Part shown: one piece after another, positions 1 to 6,011 of the stretch
Layout of the letters: each line of letters starts with the position of its first letter
Numbering within the stretch: position 1 is the first letter of the stretch
Assembly (NCBI GenBank): GCA_947165195.1
Contig: CAMUZJ010000064.1
Span: 1 to 6,011, forward strand
DNA: 6,011 bases
Origin: an uncultured Bacillota bacterium
Lineage (GTDB): Bacteria > Bacillota_I > Bacilli_A > RF39 > UBA660
Direction of reading: 5' to 3'
Notes under the pieces: generated by a model
Told to the model about the DNA's origin: nothing
Databases searched by the model: none
What the model saw: only the letters and a program-made list of their open reading frames with translations
Position numbers and translations under genes: made by a program

Positions 1-1572
1 ATAATTGTATTATTAATAATCTATGTATTCTTTAAAATAATAGGAAATACAGTAGAAACTATTTCTGAAAAACTAGATAGTTACTCTAGTGGTACTTTAA
101 CAATACTATCATCTTATGAAAATAAAGCAGTAGAAGATGAAATACAAAAATATGCGAAAAGTATAAATAAAAAAATAAGTTTCAAGTATTTAGGAGACTT
201 AGAAATAGTAGATGAATTAAATACAAATTCTAGTCAATATGATGCAGTATGGATATCTAACTCTATGTGGCTATATATGTTAGATAATTCCTATTTAACA
301 AAAGACTCTAAATCAATAAGTATTAGTCCAGTAGTATTTGGAGTAAAAAAGAATAAAGCAGAAGAATTAGGACTAATCAATAAAGAAATAACCAATGAAG
401 AAATACTAAATCTTATAAAAGAAAAAAAGATGAAATACGTAATGTCTTCTGTTACACAGACTAATACAGGGGCAACTGCTTACTTAGGATTTGTATCATC
501 ACTTTCTGGAAACCCAGAAATATTAACAGAAGAGATGTTACAAGAAGAAGAGTTAAAAAATAATTTAATAGACCTTTTCTCTGGAGTAGAAAGAGTCAGT
601 GGAGATGAAGATTACTTAGAAGAGATGTTTTTAAAAAATGATGACTATGAAGCAGTAATTGCCTCTGAGTCCTCTTTAATTACTATTAATCAAGCACTAG
701 AAAAACAAAAGAAAGAAGAACTATACTTTATCTATCCAACAGATGGAGTAGCTATTAATGACTCCACATTTGCTTTTATCAATAATGATGAAAGTAAAGA
801 AGAAACATTCTTGAGTATTCAAAGCTACTTACTAAGTGAAGAAGGACAAAAGATGCTAGAAGAGAATGGACAACGCACTTGGTATGGAGGAGTAAATGAT
901 AAAACCAATTCAGAAGTATTTAAATCCAATTGGGGAATAGATACAACAAAATACCTAAATGTAACAAAATTCCCATCTAAAAAAGTCATTACTTCCGCTA
1001 TTAACTTATACATTGAAGAATTTAGAAAACCAACACATGTAGTATTTTGCTTAGACTATTCAGGAAGTATGTATGATGAGGGAGAAAAAGAATTAAAAGA
1101 AGCTATGAACTACATATTAAGCTATGAAAAAGCCAAAGAAGATAAATTGCAATTCTCTAAAAAAGATAAAATAACCGTTATCCTATTTAGTAGTCAAGTA
1201 GACTCTATCCTAACAACTGATAGCGGATATGATACAGAAAAATTAATAGAATTAATTAATAATACCACTCCAGATGGAGGAACGGATCTTTATGATGCCA
1301 TAATAGAAGGAATTAAAATACTAGATAAAGAAAGTGATGAGTATACAAAAACTATTATTTCTATGACAGATGGAATGATTAATATAGGATCTTATAATAG
1401 CTTGAAGAAAAAATATGACAAAGTAGGAGAAGAAATACCAATTTATAGTATTACCTTTGGAGAAGCAGTAGAAAGACAACTAGAAGAAATAGCAGACTTA
1501 TCCAATGCCAAAGTTTTTGATGGTAAAACAAACCTTTTAAAAGCATTTAAAGAAGTTAGGGGATATAATTAA
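1..1572 (+). CDS. Membrane-anchored substrate-binding-like + VWA domain protein (5' partial)
   Basis: The reading frame is open from base 1, so the start lies upstream; 523 residues are visible. The ATG at 265 is internal, because the upstream codons continue the same fold. Residues 1-15 are hydrophobic (IIVLLIIYVFFKIIG), probably the end of an N-terminal membrane anchor, which would place the rest outside the cell. Residues about 30-330 look like a type II periplasmic-binding fold: a first strand LTILSSYE, then YDAVWIS (80-86), TGATAYLG (156-163), LYFIYPTD (241-248), and a late helix with SEEGQKMLEENG typical of bacterial solute-binding proteins. Residues about 345-518 form a VWA domain with an intact metal-ion site: DYSGS (D352, S354, S356), T428 in GGTDLYDA, and D457 in SMTDG. 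No lipobox is visible and no second membrane segment follows. The fusion is known in other bacteria as 'substrate-binding and VWA domain-containing protein'. The VWA probably binds a protein partner; ligand and partner are unknown. The next gene starts 2 bp after the stop. Confidence 0.9.
   Translation: MIVLLIIYVFFKIIGNTVETISEKLDSYSSGTLTILSSYENKAVEDEIQKYAKSINKKISFKYLGDLEIVDELNTNSSQYDAVWISNSMWLYMLDNSYLTKDSKSISISPVVFGVKKNKAEELGLINKEITNEEILNLIKEKKMKYVMSSVTQTNTGATAYLGFVSSLSGNPEILTEEMLQEEELKNNLIDLFSGVERVSGDEDYLEEMFLKNDDYEAVIASESSLITINQALEKQKKEELYFIYPTDGVAINDSTFAFINNDESKEETFLSIQSYLLSEEGQKMLEENGQRTWYGGVNDKTNSEVFKSNWGIDTTKYLNVTKFPSKKVITSAINLYIEEFRKPTHVVFCLDYSGSMYDEGEKELKEAMNYILSYEKAKEDKLQFSKKDKITVILFSSQVDSILTTDSGYDTEKLIELINNTTPDGGTDLYDAIIEGIKILDKESDEYTKTIISMTDGMINIGSYNSLKKKYDKVGEEIPIYSITFGEAVERQLEEIADLSNAKVFDGKTNLLKAFKEVRGYN
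1558..1563 (+). promoter_or_regulatory. Ribosome binding site for the XpaC-family gene
   Basis: AGGGGA lies inside the last codons of the upstream gene, 11 bases before the ATG at 1575. It is weaker and further away than the sites of the later genes. Together with the 2-bp gap after the preceding stop, this suggests translation depends partly on ribosomes arriving from the upstream gene. Confidence 0.5.
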
Positions 1573-1574
1573 TT

Positions 1575-2198
1575 ATGAAAAATAGTGAAGTAGCATCAGC
1601 TGTAGTTGGAGGAGCATTCTTTGCCATTCCATACTTAGCACTATCTGTTCCTATCTTACCATCCATAGCCATAGGAACAGCTGCTTTTGTAGCAGGAGAA
1701 TTAGTTTTAAGAAACGACTTTAAAATTAGCCTAAAAGACAGTAATCCAAATCTATTTACTACCTTAGAAAATGCTAAAAAACAAAATAAACATATCTTAG
1801 AAATGATTCCTAAAATAGAAGACAAAAATATACAAGCAAATTTAAAAGAAATCAATGATACCGTTAATAAAATTATTAAAACAATAGAGAAAAATCCTGA
1901 TAGAGAAAAGAAAATTAAAAATTTTTTTGACTATTACTTACCAGTAACCGTTAAATTAGTCGATCGATTTGATGAAATTGAAAATCAAAAAATTTCCTCA
2001 ACTTCTATAGAAAAATTTTATGAATCAACCAGTAAGACAATTAGTGAAATTAACGACGTATTTAAAAAATTCTTAAATAATCTATATGAATCAGATATGT
2101 TAGATACCAATGTAGAAATTAAAGTATTAAACTCTATGTTAAAATCAGATGGACTAGATAAAAATTCATTAAAAGTAAAGGAGGATAACCATGAATAA
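1575..2198 (+). CDS. xpaC: XpaC-family membrane protein (5-bromo-4-chloroindolyl phosphate hydrolysis family)
   Basis: This 207-residue protein has two closely spaced hydrophobic segments at about residues 6-25 and 27-45, forming a membrane hairpin. A charged, mostly helical C-terminal domain follows, probably cytoplasmic. Family recognition rests on FFDYYLPVTVKLVDRFDEI (117-135), the typical XpaC signature, and on the C-terminal block ending NVEIKVLNSMLKSDGL (179-194), also typical of the family. Length is normal. The family name comes from a B. subtilis phenotype on an indolyl phosphate dye; no phosphatase catalytic motif is visible, so an enzymatic role should not be assumed. XpaC is often encoded next to TelA (xpaC-yaaN in B. 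subtilis); here the TelA gene is two genes downstream with a substrate-binding-like gene between them. Its last 8 bases overlap the next gene, which implies translational coupling. Function is unknown; a membrane adaptor for TelA is an inference. Confidence 0.87.
   Translation: MKNSEVASAVVGGAFFAIPYLALSVPILPSIAIGTAAFVAGELVLRNDFKISLKDSNPNLFTTLENAKKQNKHILEMIPKIEDKNIQANLKEINDTVNKIIKTIEKNPDREKKIKNFFDYYLPVTVKLVDRFDEIENQKISSTSIEKFYESTSKTISEINDVFKKFLNNLYESDMLDTNVEIKVLNSMLKSDGLDKNSLKVKEDNHE
2177..2184 (+). promoter_or_regulatory. Strong ribosome binding site for the second substrate-binding-like gene
   Basis: AAAGGAGG is a near-perfect Shine-Dalgarno sequence, 6 bases before the ATG at 2191. It lies inside the end of the XpaC-family coding region and fixes the downstream start, giving an 8-bp gene overlap. 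Confidence 0.85.
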
Positions 2199-3378
2199 AA
2201 AAAGAATTATTGGAATCATTATATTTGTTCTACTAATAGTAGTTATTATTGGAATAAAAACATTTTCCGATAATAATGGAGGAATAGGAAAAACAACTAC
2301 CATCTATGTAGCAACCGGTGGTGGAAAAGAAGATTTTATTGCCGATGAAAAAGTAAACAAAATACTAAAAAATAAATATGGATTAACTGTTGTTTACGAC
2401 TCATGGAGTAATGGAAAAACCATTACAAAACCACTTATTAGAGAATCTGTTGGATTAGGTAATCAAAATATTATTAATCGACTTTCTAATGGAGAAGATA
2501 TAACCATAAATACAGAAGGTGTATCCAAATATGATGCTTTATTTACATCCGATCAAAGATTCTATGACTACTATAAATTATCTCCTAATAAAGAAGCAGG
2601 AGAAAGTGATAGATATACAGTACTAGAAGGAGGACTAACTCTAAATACTCCAATAGTTATCTATTCATGGAAAGAAGTAGCTGAAAAATTAATGAATGAA
2701 GGAATTGTTAGTCAAATAGATGGTGTATACTACATTACAGATATGAATAAATTAATGGAGTATATCTTAAATGGAAAGACATGGAGTGATATTGGACTTA
2801 CAGACTTATATGGAAATATTAATATAGCATCAACAGATCCTATTTCATCCTCTCCAGGGGCAACCTATTATGGGCTATTACTATCTATTTTAGGAAATGG
2901 ACAAATAACCGATGAAGGACTAGAAGAAAACTTAGCAAAACTAAAACAATTCTATCAAAAATCAGGTTATATGAATAATACCCCAGCAGACCTTTTTGAA
3001 AGATATTTAAAAACAGGTATGGGTGGGGAACCAATGATAGTCGATTATGAGAAAAGTTTAATTGACTTTGCAAATTCCAATCCAAATGGATTTAAACAAG
3101 TAAAAGAGGATATCGTAGTATTATATCCAAAACCAACAATTTGGAACTCTCACTGTTATGCAGCTTTTAGTGAAAACGGAAAGAAATTATATAAAGCTCT
3201 ACAAGATGAAGAAATAGGACAAATTGCTTGGGAAAAATATGGATTTAGAACAGGAATTACTGGTGGAACATATGATGTATCATCGATTGATATCGCAATT
3301 CCAAATACAATTACCAGTACCGTTACAAGCTTAAAAATGGATTATTATAATCAATTAATTAGTTATTTAGAAAAATAG
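2191..3378 (+). CDS. Membrane-anchored extracellular substrate-binding-like protein
   Basis: This 395-residue protein has a lysine-rich start (MNKKR) and one hydrophobic segment at about residues 6-22, with no lipobox cysteine after it. It is therefore probably an uncleaved N-terminal anchor with an extracellular domain. The rest reads as a type II solute-binding fold: a first strand TIYVATGGG (37-45), KYDALFTSD (113-121), SSSPGATYYG (219-228) lining a ligand cleft, MIVDYEKSLIDFA (282-294), IVVLYPKPTIWNS (308-320), and a late helix ALQDEEIGQIAWEKYGFRTG (336-355). The same landmarks occur in the same order in the gene two places upstream, ahead of its VWA domain, so the two look like paralogues; this one has no VWA. 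No ABC permease or ATPase is visible nearby, so a sensing or binding role is at least as likely as import. The ligand is unknown; I do not recognise a specific oxyanion or sugar subfamily. Confidence 0.8.
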   Translation: MNKKRIIGIIIFVLLIVVIIGIKTFSDNNGGIGKTTTIYVATGGGKEDFIADEKVNKILKNKYGLTVVYDSWSNGKTITKPLIRESVGLGNQNIINRLSNGEDITINTEGVSKYDALFTSDQRFYDYYKLSPNKEAGESDRYTVLEGGLTLNTPIVIYSWKEVAEKLMNEGIVSQIDGVYYITDMNKLMEYILNGKTWSDIGLTDLYGNINIASTDPISSSPGATYYGLLLSILGNGQITDEGLEENLAKLKQFYQKSGYMNNTPADLFERYLKTGMGGEPMIVDYEKSLIDFANSNPNGFKQVKEDIVVLYPKPTIWNSHCYAAFSENGKKLYKALQDEEIGQIAWEKYGFRTGITGGTYDVSSIDIAIPNTITSTVTSLKMDYYNQLISYLEK

Positions 3379-3381
3379 GAG
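3377..3381 (+). promoter_or_regulatory. Ribosome binding site for telA
   Basis: AGGAG overlaps the TAG stop codon of the preceding gene and sits 6 bases before the ATG at 3388. This supports that start and tight coupling of the two genes. Confidence 0.75.
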
Positions 3382-3387
3382 AAAATT

Positions 3388-4530
3388 ATGGATACATTAG
3401 AATTAAAATTAGAAACAAAAGAAGATAAAAAAGTAGAAGAACTTGCAAGTAGCAGTTCAAAAATTACCGATAAACAAATTGAAAAGTCACTAAACTATAA
3501 TGAGTTAAGTGCAGAAGAGAAAAAAGCAGTAGATGATTTTAATGCAAAAATTGATGTATTTGATTCTACACAAGTCTTGCAATATGGATCAGCTGCTCAA
3601 AATAAAATATCAGAATTCTCTGACTCAATCTTAAACGATGTAAAAACCAAAAATACAGGAGATGTTGGAGAGTTACTTGCTAACTTAGTTGGGCAAATAA
3701 AAAGCTTTGACTCTAGTATTGATGGAAACCAAAAAGGAATCTTTAAACTATTCCATAATGCCAAAAGAGAAGTAAATACAATGATTGCTAGATATAGTAA
3801 AATAGAAACCAACATCGATACCATTGAAAAAGGTCTTGATAGAAATAAAATACAATTACTAAAAGATATTGGTATTTTTGATGAACTATATCAAAAAAAC
3901 TTAGAGTATTTTAAAGAAATCTCTCTATACATCATAGCTGGTGAGAAAAAACTAGAAGAATTAAGAACTGTTGTTTTACCAGAATTAAAGAAAAAAGCAG
4001 AAGAGACTAATGAGCAAATGGATGTACAAAAAGTACAAGATATGGAAGCACAAATTAATCGTTTTGAAAAGAAAATCTATGACTTAAAAACAACTAGAGT
4101 TATTTCTATTCAAATGGCTCCTCAAATAAGACTTTTACAAAATAATGATGCAGAACTAGTAGAAAAAATACAAAGCTCTATTACCAATACCATTCCATTA
4201 TGGAAAAATCAAATGGTATTAGCATTAGGTATTAATAATGCTAAAAATTCATTAAAAGCACAACAAGCAGTAACCAATCTTACCAATGAAATGCTAAAGA
4301 AAAATAGTGAAACACTAAAACAAGGTACTTTAGAAGTTGCTAAAGAAAGTGAAAGAGCAATCGTTGATATTGAAACACTTAAGAAGACCAATAAAGACCT
4401 AATTGATACCCTAGATGGAGTTATTAAAATTCATGAAGAAGGTAGAGCAAAACGTGCTGCTGCTGAAGAAGAGTTAAAAAATATAGAAAAAGAATTAAAA
4501 GATAAAATACTAGAAATTAATATAAAATAA
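3388..4530 (+). CDS. TelA-family ('toxic anion resistance') protein
   Basis: This 380-residue protein has no signal peptide or membrane segment, is highly charged and helical, and should be cytoplasmic. Two blocks identify the TelA family (YaaN in B. subtilis). Residues about 66-108 contain NKISEFSDSILNDVKTKN followed by GDVGELLANLVGQIKSFD. Residues 243-280 contain MAPQIRLLQNNDAELVEKIQ and then TIPLWKNQMVLALG, the most conserved stretch of the family. Long helical or coiled-coil regions run at about 185-235 and 285-380, ending in an alanine- and glutamate-rich tail (RAKRAAAEEEL). Length is typical. Family members were linked to tellurite resistance and, in some Gram-positives, to cell-envelope stress; the biochemical activity is not established, so tellurite resistance should not be inferred here. 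The gene ends in two adjacent TAA codons (4528-4533). Its company with XpaC is the usual genomic context. Confidence 0.92.
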   Translation: MDTLELKLETKEDKKVEELASSSSKITDKQIEKSLNYNELSAEEKKAVDDFNAKIDVFDSTQVLQYGSAAQNKISEFSDSILNDVKTKNTGDVGELLANLVGQIKSFDSSIDGNQKGIFKLFHNAKREVNTMIARYSKIETNIDTIEKGLDRNKIQLLKDIGIFDELYQKNLEYFKEISLYIIAGEKKLEELRTVVLPELKKKAEETNEQMDVQKVQDMEAQINRFEKKIYDLKTTRVISIQMAPQIRLLQNNDAELVEKIQSSITNTIPLWKNQMVLALGINNAKNSLKAQQAVTNLTNEMLKKNSETLKQGTLEVAKESERAIVDIETLKKTNKDLIDTLDGVIKIHEEGRAKRAAAEEELKNIEKELKDKILEINIK

Positions 4531-4535
4531 TAAAC

Positions 4536-4564
4536 AAGGTAAATTATAAAACGTAATTTACCTT
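4536..4564 (+). terminator. Perfect 11-bp inverted repeat, possible weak terminator or attenuator
   Basis: AAGGTAAATTA (4536-4546) pairs perfectly with TAATTTACCTT (4554-4564) around a 7-base loop (TAAAACG). It lies in the only real intergenic gap of the window, just after the tandem stop codons of the TelA gene. The run after it (TATTCT) is T-rich but interrupted, and the stem has only two G-C pairs, so full termination is doubtful. It may lower expression of the ATPase gene relative to the genes before it, protect the upstream mRNA end, or mark an RNA-processing site. The AGGAGG ribosome binding site begins only 7 bases after the stem. Confidence 0.5.
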
Positions 4565-4570
4565 TATTCT

Positions 4571-4576
4571 AGGAGG
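4571..4576 (+). promoter_or_regulatory. Ribosome binding site for the AAA+ ATPase gene
   Basis: AGGAGG, 5 bases before the ATG at 4582, matches the consensus and fixes the start of the last gene. It sits directly downstream of the intergenic hairpin but outside its stem, so the hairpin should not mask it. Confidence 0.85.
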
Positions 4577-4581
4577 AATTT

Positions 4582-6011
4582 ATGAACAATAGAAAAATAC
4601 TAGAAGATGTATATAATGACTTCTTTGGAAGAAATATAGAGCACGAACCAGTAGAAGTACAACGTGAACCAGTAGAAATACAACCTAGTCAAGATAAAGA
4701 AGTACTAGATCAAGATAAAATAAATCAAATAGATACCTTATTTATAGAAGAAGAGTCAAAAGAACTTATCAAAAAAATGATAAAATATATGGAAGTATCT
4801 TCTATCGATAAAGATAAAATTTATCTACCTTTTTGTATTACTGCACTTGTAGAAGATAAAAAAGAAGTAGAGAAGATTACCGATATTTTAATGTATTATG
4901 CAACTAAATATCACTATATTGATTCATCTAAAATGAAAAAAATATCTCTTTATGATTTAGAAAAACCAGAAGAAATAAATTCTATTTATCAAGATAATGG
5001 AATGATTTTATTAGAAAATCTAGATGCTTTATCTATGAATGATGCAACTTTCCATAAAAAGTTCTTTCACAACTTTTTAGAAAAAATTAATGATAGAAAA
5101 ATAACGATTCTTACTGGAAAAAAAGAAGTAATCAAAAACTTCTTATTAGAAAATACTAACTTAGAAAATTACTTTAGTTTTTCATTAAAAGGAGTATCTC
5201 CTACTGTTAATGATATTTATCAAGAAGTAATAGAAAAAGTTTCAAAACAAAAGCTAGGAGAAGATTTACAGGTAAAAATATTAGACTATGTTAGTAATAC
5301 CTATCCAAAGAGTGAACAAAGTTATAGTAACTATATAGATACTTTATGTAAATACATTTCCTTTTACGAAGATACTCCTAAATTAGAAGAAGCAAAAACA
5401 AAAGAAGAAGTATTTAAAGAATTAGAAGAGTTAGTTGGACTTAAGAAAGTAAAAAAGACTTTCTATGATTTAGTAGATTTAATTACCCTAAAAAATAAAA
5501 CCAAAGAAGAATTAAAGTTAAAAAATATAAATCTTCATATGGTCTTCTTAGGAAATCCAGGAACAGGTAAAACAACTGTAGCTAGATTAATAGGAGATAT
5601 CTTATACGACTTAAAATATATTAAACAAAATAAAGTAGTAGAAGTAAGCTCTAAAGATTTAGTAGCTGAATACGTTGGACAAACAGCTGTAAAGACAATG
5701 AATGTAATAGAAAAAGCGATGGGAGGAATTTTATTTATAGATGAGGCATATGCCTTAGCAGATAAAAATGATAAAAATTCCTATAATGGAGAAGCGATTG
5801 CAACACTCATAAAAGCCATGGAAGATTACCGAGATAATCTAGTAGTTATATTTGCAGGATATACCAAAGAGATGCAAGACTTTTTAGATTCTAACTCTGG
5901 TATTATCTCAAGAATTGGTTATACCTTAGAGTTTGATGACTATACCAATGAAGAGTTAATAGAAATCTTTAAGGGAATGGTTGAAAAAGCTGGATTTATA
6001 TTAGAAGAAGA
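4582..6011 (+). CDS. CbbX/SpoVK-type AAA+ ATPase with N-terminal degenerate AAA copy (3' partial)
   Basis: Starting at 4582 the frame is open to the window end: 476 complete codons, C-terminus missing. Residues about 275-476 are an AAA+ module of the CbbX/SpoVK group: LEELVGLKKVKKT (281-293), Walker A GNPGTGKT (324-331), a pore-loop-like AEYVGQTAVKT (362-372) with aromatic Y364, Walker B ILFIDEAYAL (383-392; D387, E388), sensor-1 region VVIFAGYTKEM (421-431), and a likely arginine finger at R444. All ATPase residues look intact. Residues about 80-215 follow the same order without them: ALVEDKKEV in place of the P-loop, ILLENLDAL (142-150) in place of Walker B, and ITILTGKKEVIKNFLLENTN (174-193), which aligns without gaps to the sensor-1 region of the second copy. 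A short charged linker with a two-copy repeat precedes it. The protein is cytoplasmic, with no membrane segment. CbbX-type proteins remodel partner proteins; the substrate here is unknown, with TelA or XpaC as guesses from context. Confidence 0.9.
   Translation, partial: MNNRKILEDVYNDFFGRNIEHEPVEVQREPVEIQPSQDKEVLDQDKINQIDTLFIEEESKELIKKMIKYMEVSSIDKDKIYLPFCITALVEDKKEVEKITDILMYYATKYHYIDSSKMKKISLYDLEKPEEINSIYQDNGMILLENLDALSMNDATFHKKFFHNFLEKINDRKITILTGKKEVIKNFLLENTNLENYFSFSLKGVSPTVNDIYQEVIEKVSKQKLGEDLQVKILDYVSNTYPKSEQSYSNYIDTLCKYISFYEDTPKLEEAKTKEEVFKELEELVGLKKVKKTFYDLVDLITLKNKTKEELKLKNINLHMVFLGNPGTGKTTVARLIGDILYDLKYIKQNKVVEVSSKDLVAEYVGQTAVKTMNVIEKAMGGILFIDEAYALADKNDKNSYNGEAIATLIKAMEDYRDNLVVIFAGYTKEMQDFLDSNSGIISRIGYTLEFDDYTNEELIEIFKGMVEKAGFILEE
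4645..4684 (+). repeat. Two-copy direct repeat (21-bp period) in the AAA+ gene
   Basis: GAACCAGTAGAAGTACAAC (4645-4663) is repeated with one change as GAACCAGTAGAAATACAAC (4666-4684). The repeat is in frame and encodes EPVEVQ-R-EPVEIQ at residues 22-34 of the AAA+ protein. It lies in a probably disordered N-terminal linker and may be a recent slippage duplication or a repeated short docking motif. Confidence 0.8.

Noticed and set aside
265..267. ATG at 265 as the start of the first gene
   Set aside because: The same frame is open back to base 1 and encodes a hydrophobic anchor and the first part of the binding fold, including YDAVWIS. No ribosome binding site precedes this ATG. The true start is outside the window.
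825..1013. Minus-strand open frame of 62 codons
   Set aside because: It lies wholly within the first gene, opposite well-conserved binding-fold sequence, with no recognisable domain.
1556..1855. Minus-strand open frame of 99 codons
   Set aside because: It is antisense to the membrane hairpin of the XpaC-family gene; its hydrophobic look comes from the complementary strand. No family match is recognised.
2278..2298. GGIGKTT (residues 30-36 of gene 3) as a nucleotide-binding P-loop
   Set aside because: The first glycine of GxxxxGK[ST] is missing, and the motif sits just after the membrane anchor, outside the cell, before a binding-protein fold.
2885..3085. Minus-strand open frame of 66 codons
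   Set aside because: It is a shadow of the second substrate-binding-like gene, with no recognisable domain.
3597..3824. Minus-strand open frame of 75 codons
   Set aside because: It is antisense to a conserved block of the TelA-family gene, and the hydrophobic composition is a strand artefact.
4209..4391. Minus-strand open frame of 60 codons
   Set aside because: It is antisense to the C-terminal helical part of the TelA-family gene, and no family match is recognised.
4521..4530. TATAAAATAA as a -10 box for a promoter of the ATPase gene
   Set aside because: Such strings are common in sequence this AT-rich, no convincing -35 element lies at the right distance, and it overlaps the end of the TelA coding region.

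Overview
The window is a strongly AT-rich stretch, fully packed with genes on the + strand. It looks like a fragment of a low-GC Bacillota/Mycoplasmatota-type chromosome. The evidence is strong AGGAGG-type ribosome binding sites, A/T-ended codons (AGA for Arg, GGA for Gly, heavy ATA and TTA use), and gene families (XpaC, TelA) best known from that group. Tryptophan is always TGG, and no gene contains or ends with TGA, so the window does not separate genetic code 11 from code 4. I cannot name a genus.

Layout: five genes run head to tail. (1) 1-1572 is a membrane-anchored protein with a substrate-binding-like region fused to a C-terminal von Willebrand factor A (VWA) domain; its 5' end lies outside the window. 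(2) 1575-2198 is an XpaC-family membrane protein. (3) 2191-3378 is a second membrane-anchored, substrate-binding-like protein, apparently a distant paralogue of the front half of gene 1. (4) 3388-4530 is a TelA-family ('toxic anion resistance') protein. (5) 4582-6011 is a CbbX/SpoVK-type AAA+ ATPase, cut by the window end, with what appears to be a degenerate AAA+ copy in front of the active one. The first four genes are separated by 2 bp, an 8-bp overlap and 9 bp, so they are very probably co-transcribed. The only real gap (51 bp, before the ATPase) holds a perfect 11-bp inverted repeat that may act as a weak terminator or attenuator.

How they may work together (inference): genes 1 and 3 would display ligand-binding and VWA domains outside the membrane, with no ABC permease or ATPase visible beside them. 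XpaC and TelA are a known gene pair (xpaC-yaaN in Bacillus subtilis) and would act at or under the membrane. The AAA+ protein would remodel a cytoplasmic partner. The set resembles an envelope-sensing or stress-response module more than a transporter. The physiological role is unknown, and the names 'toxic anion resistance' and 'bromo-chloroindolyl phosphate hydrolysis' should not be taken literally.
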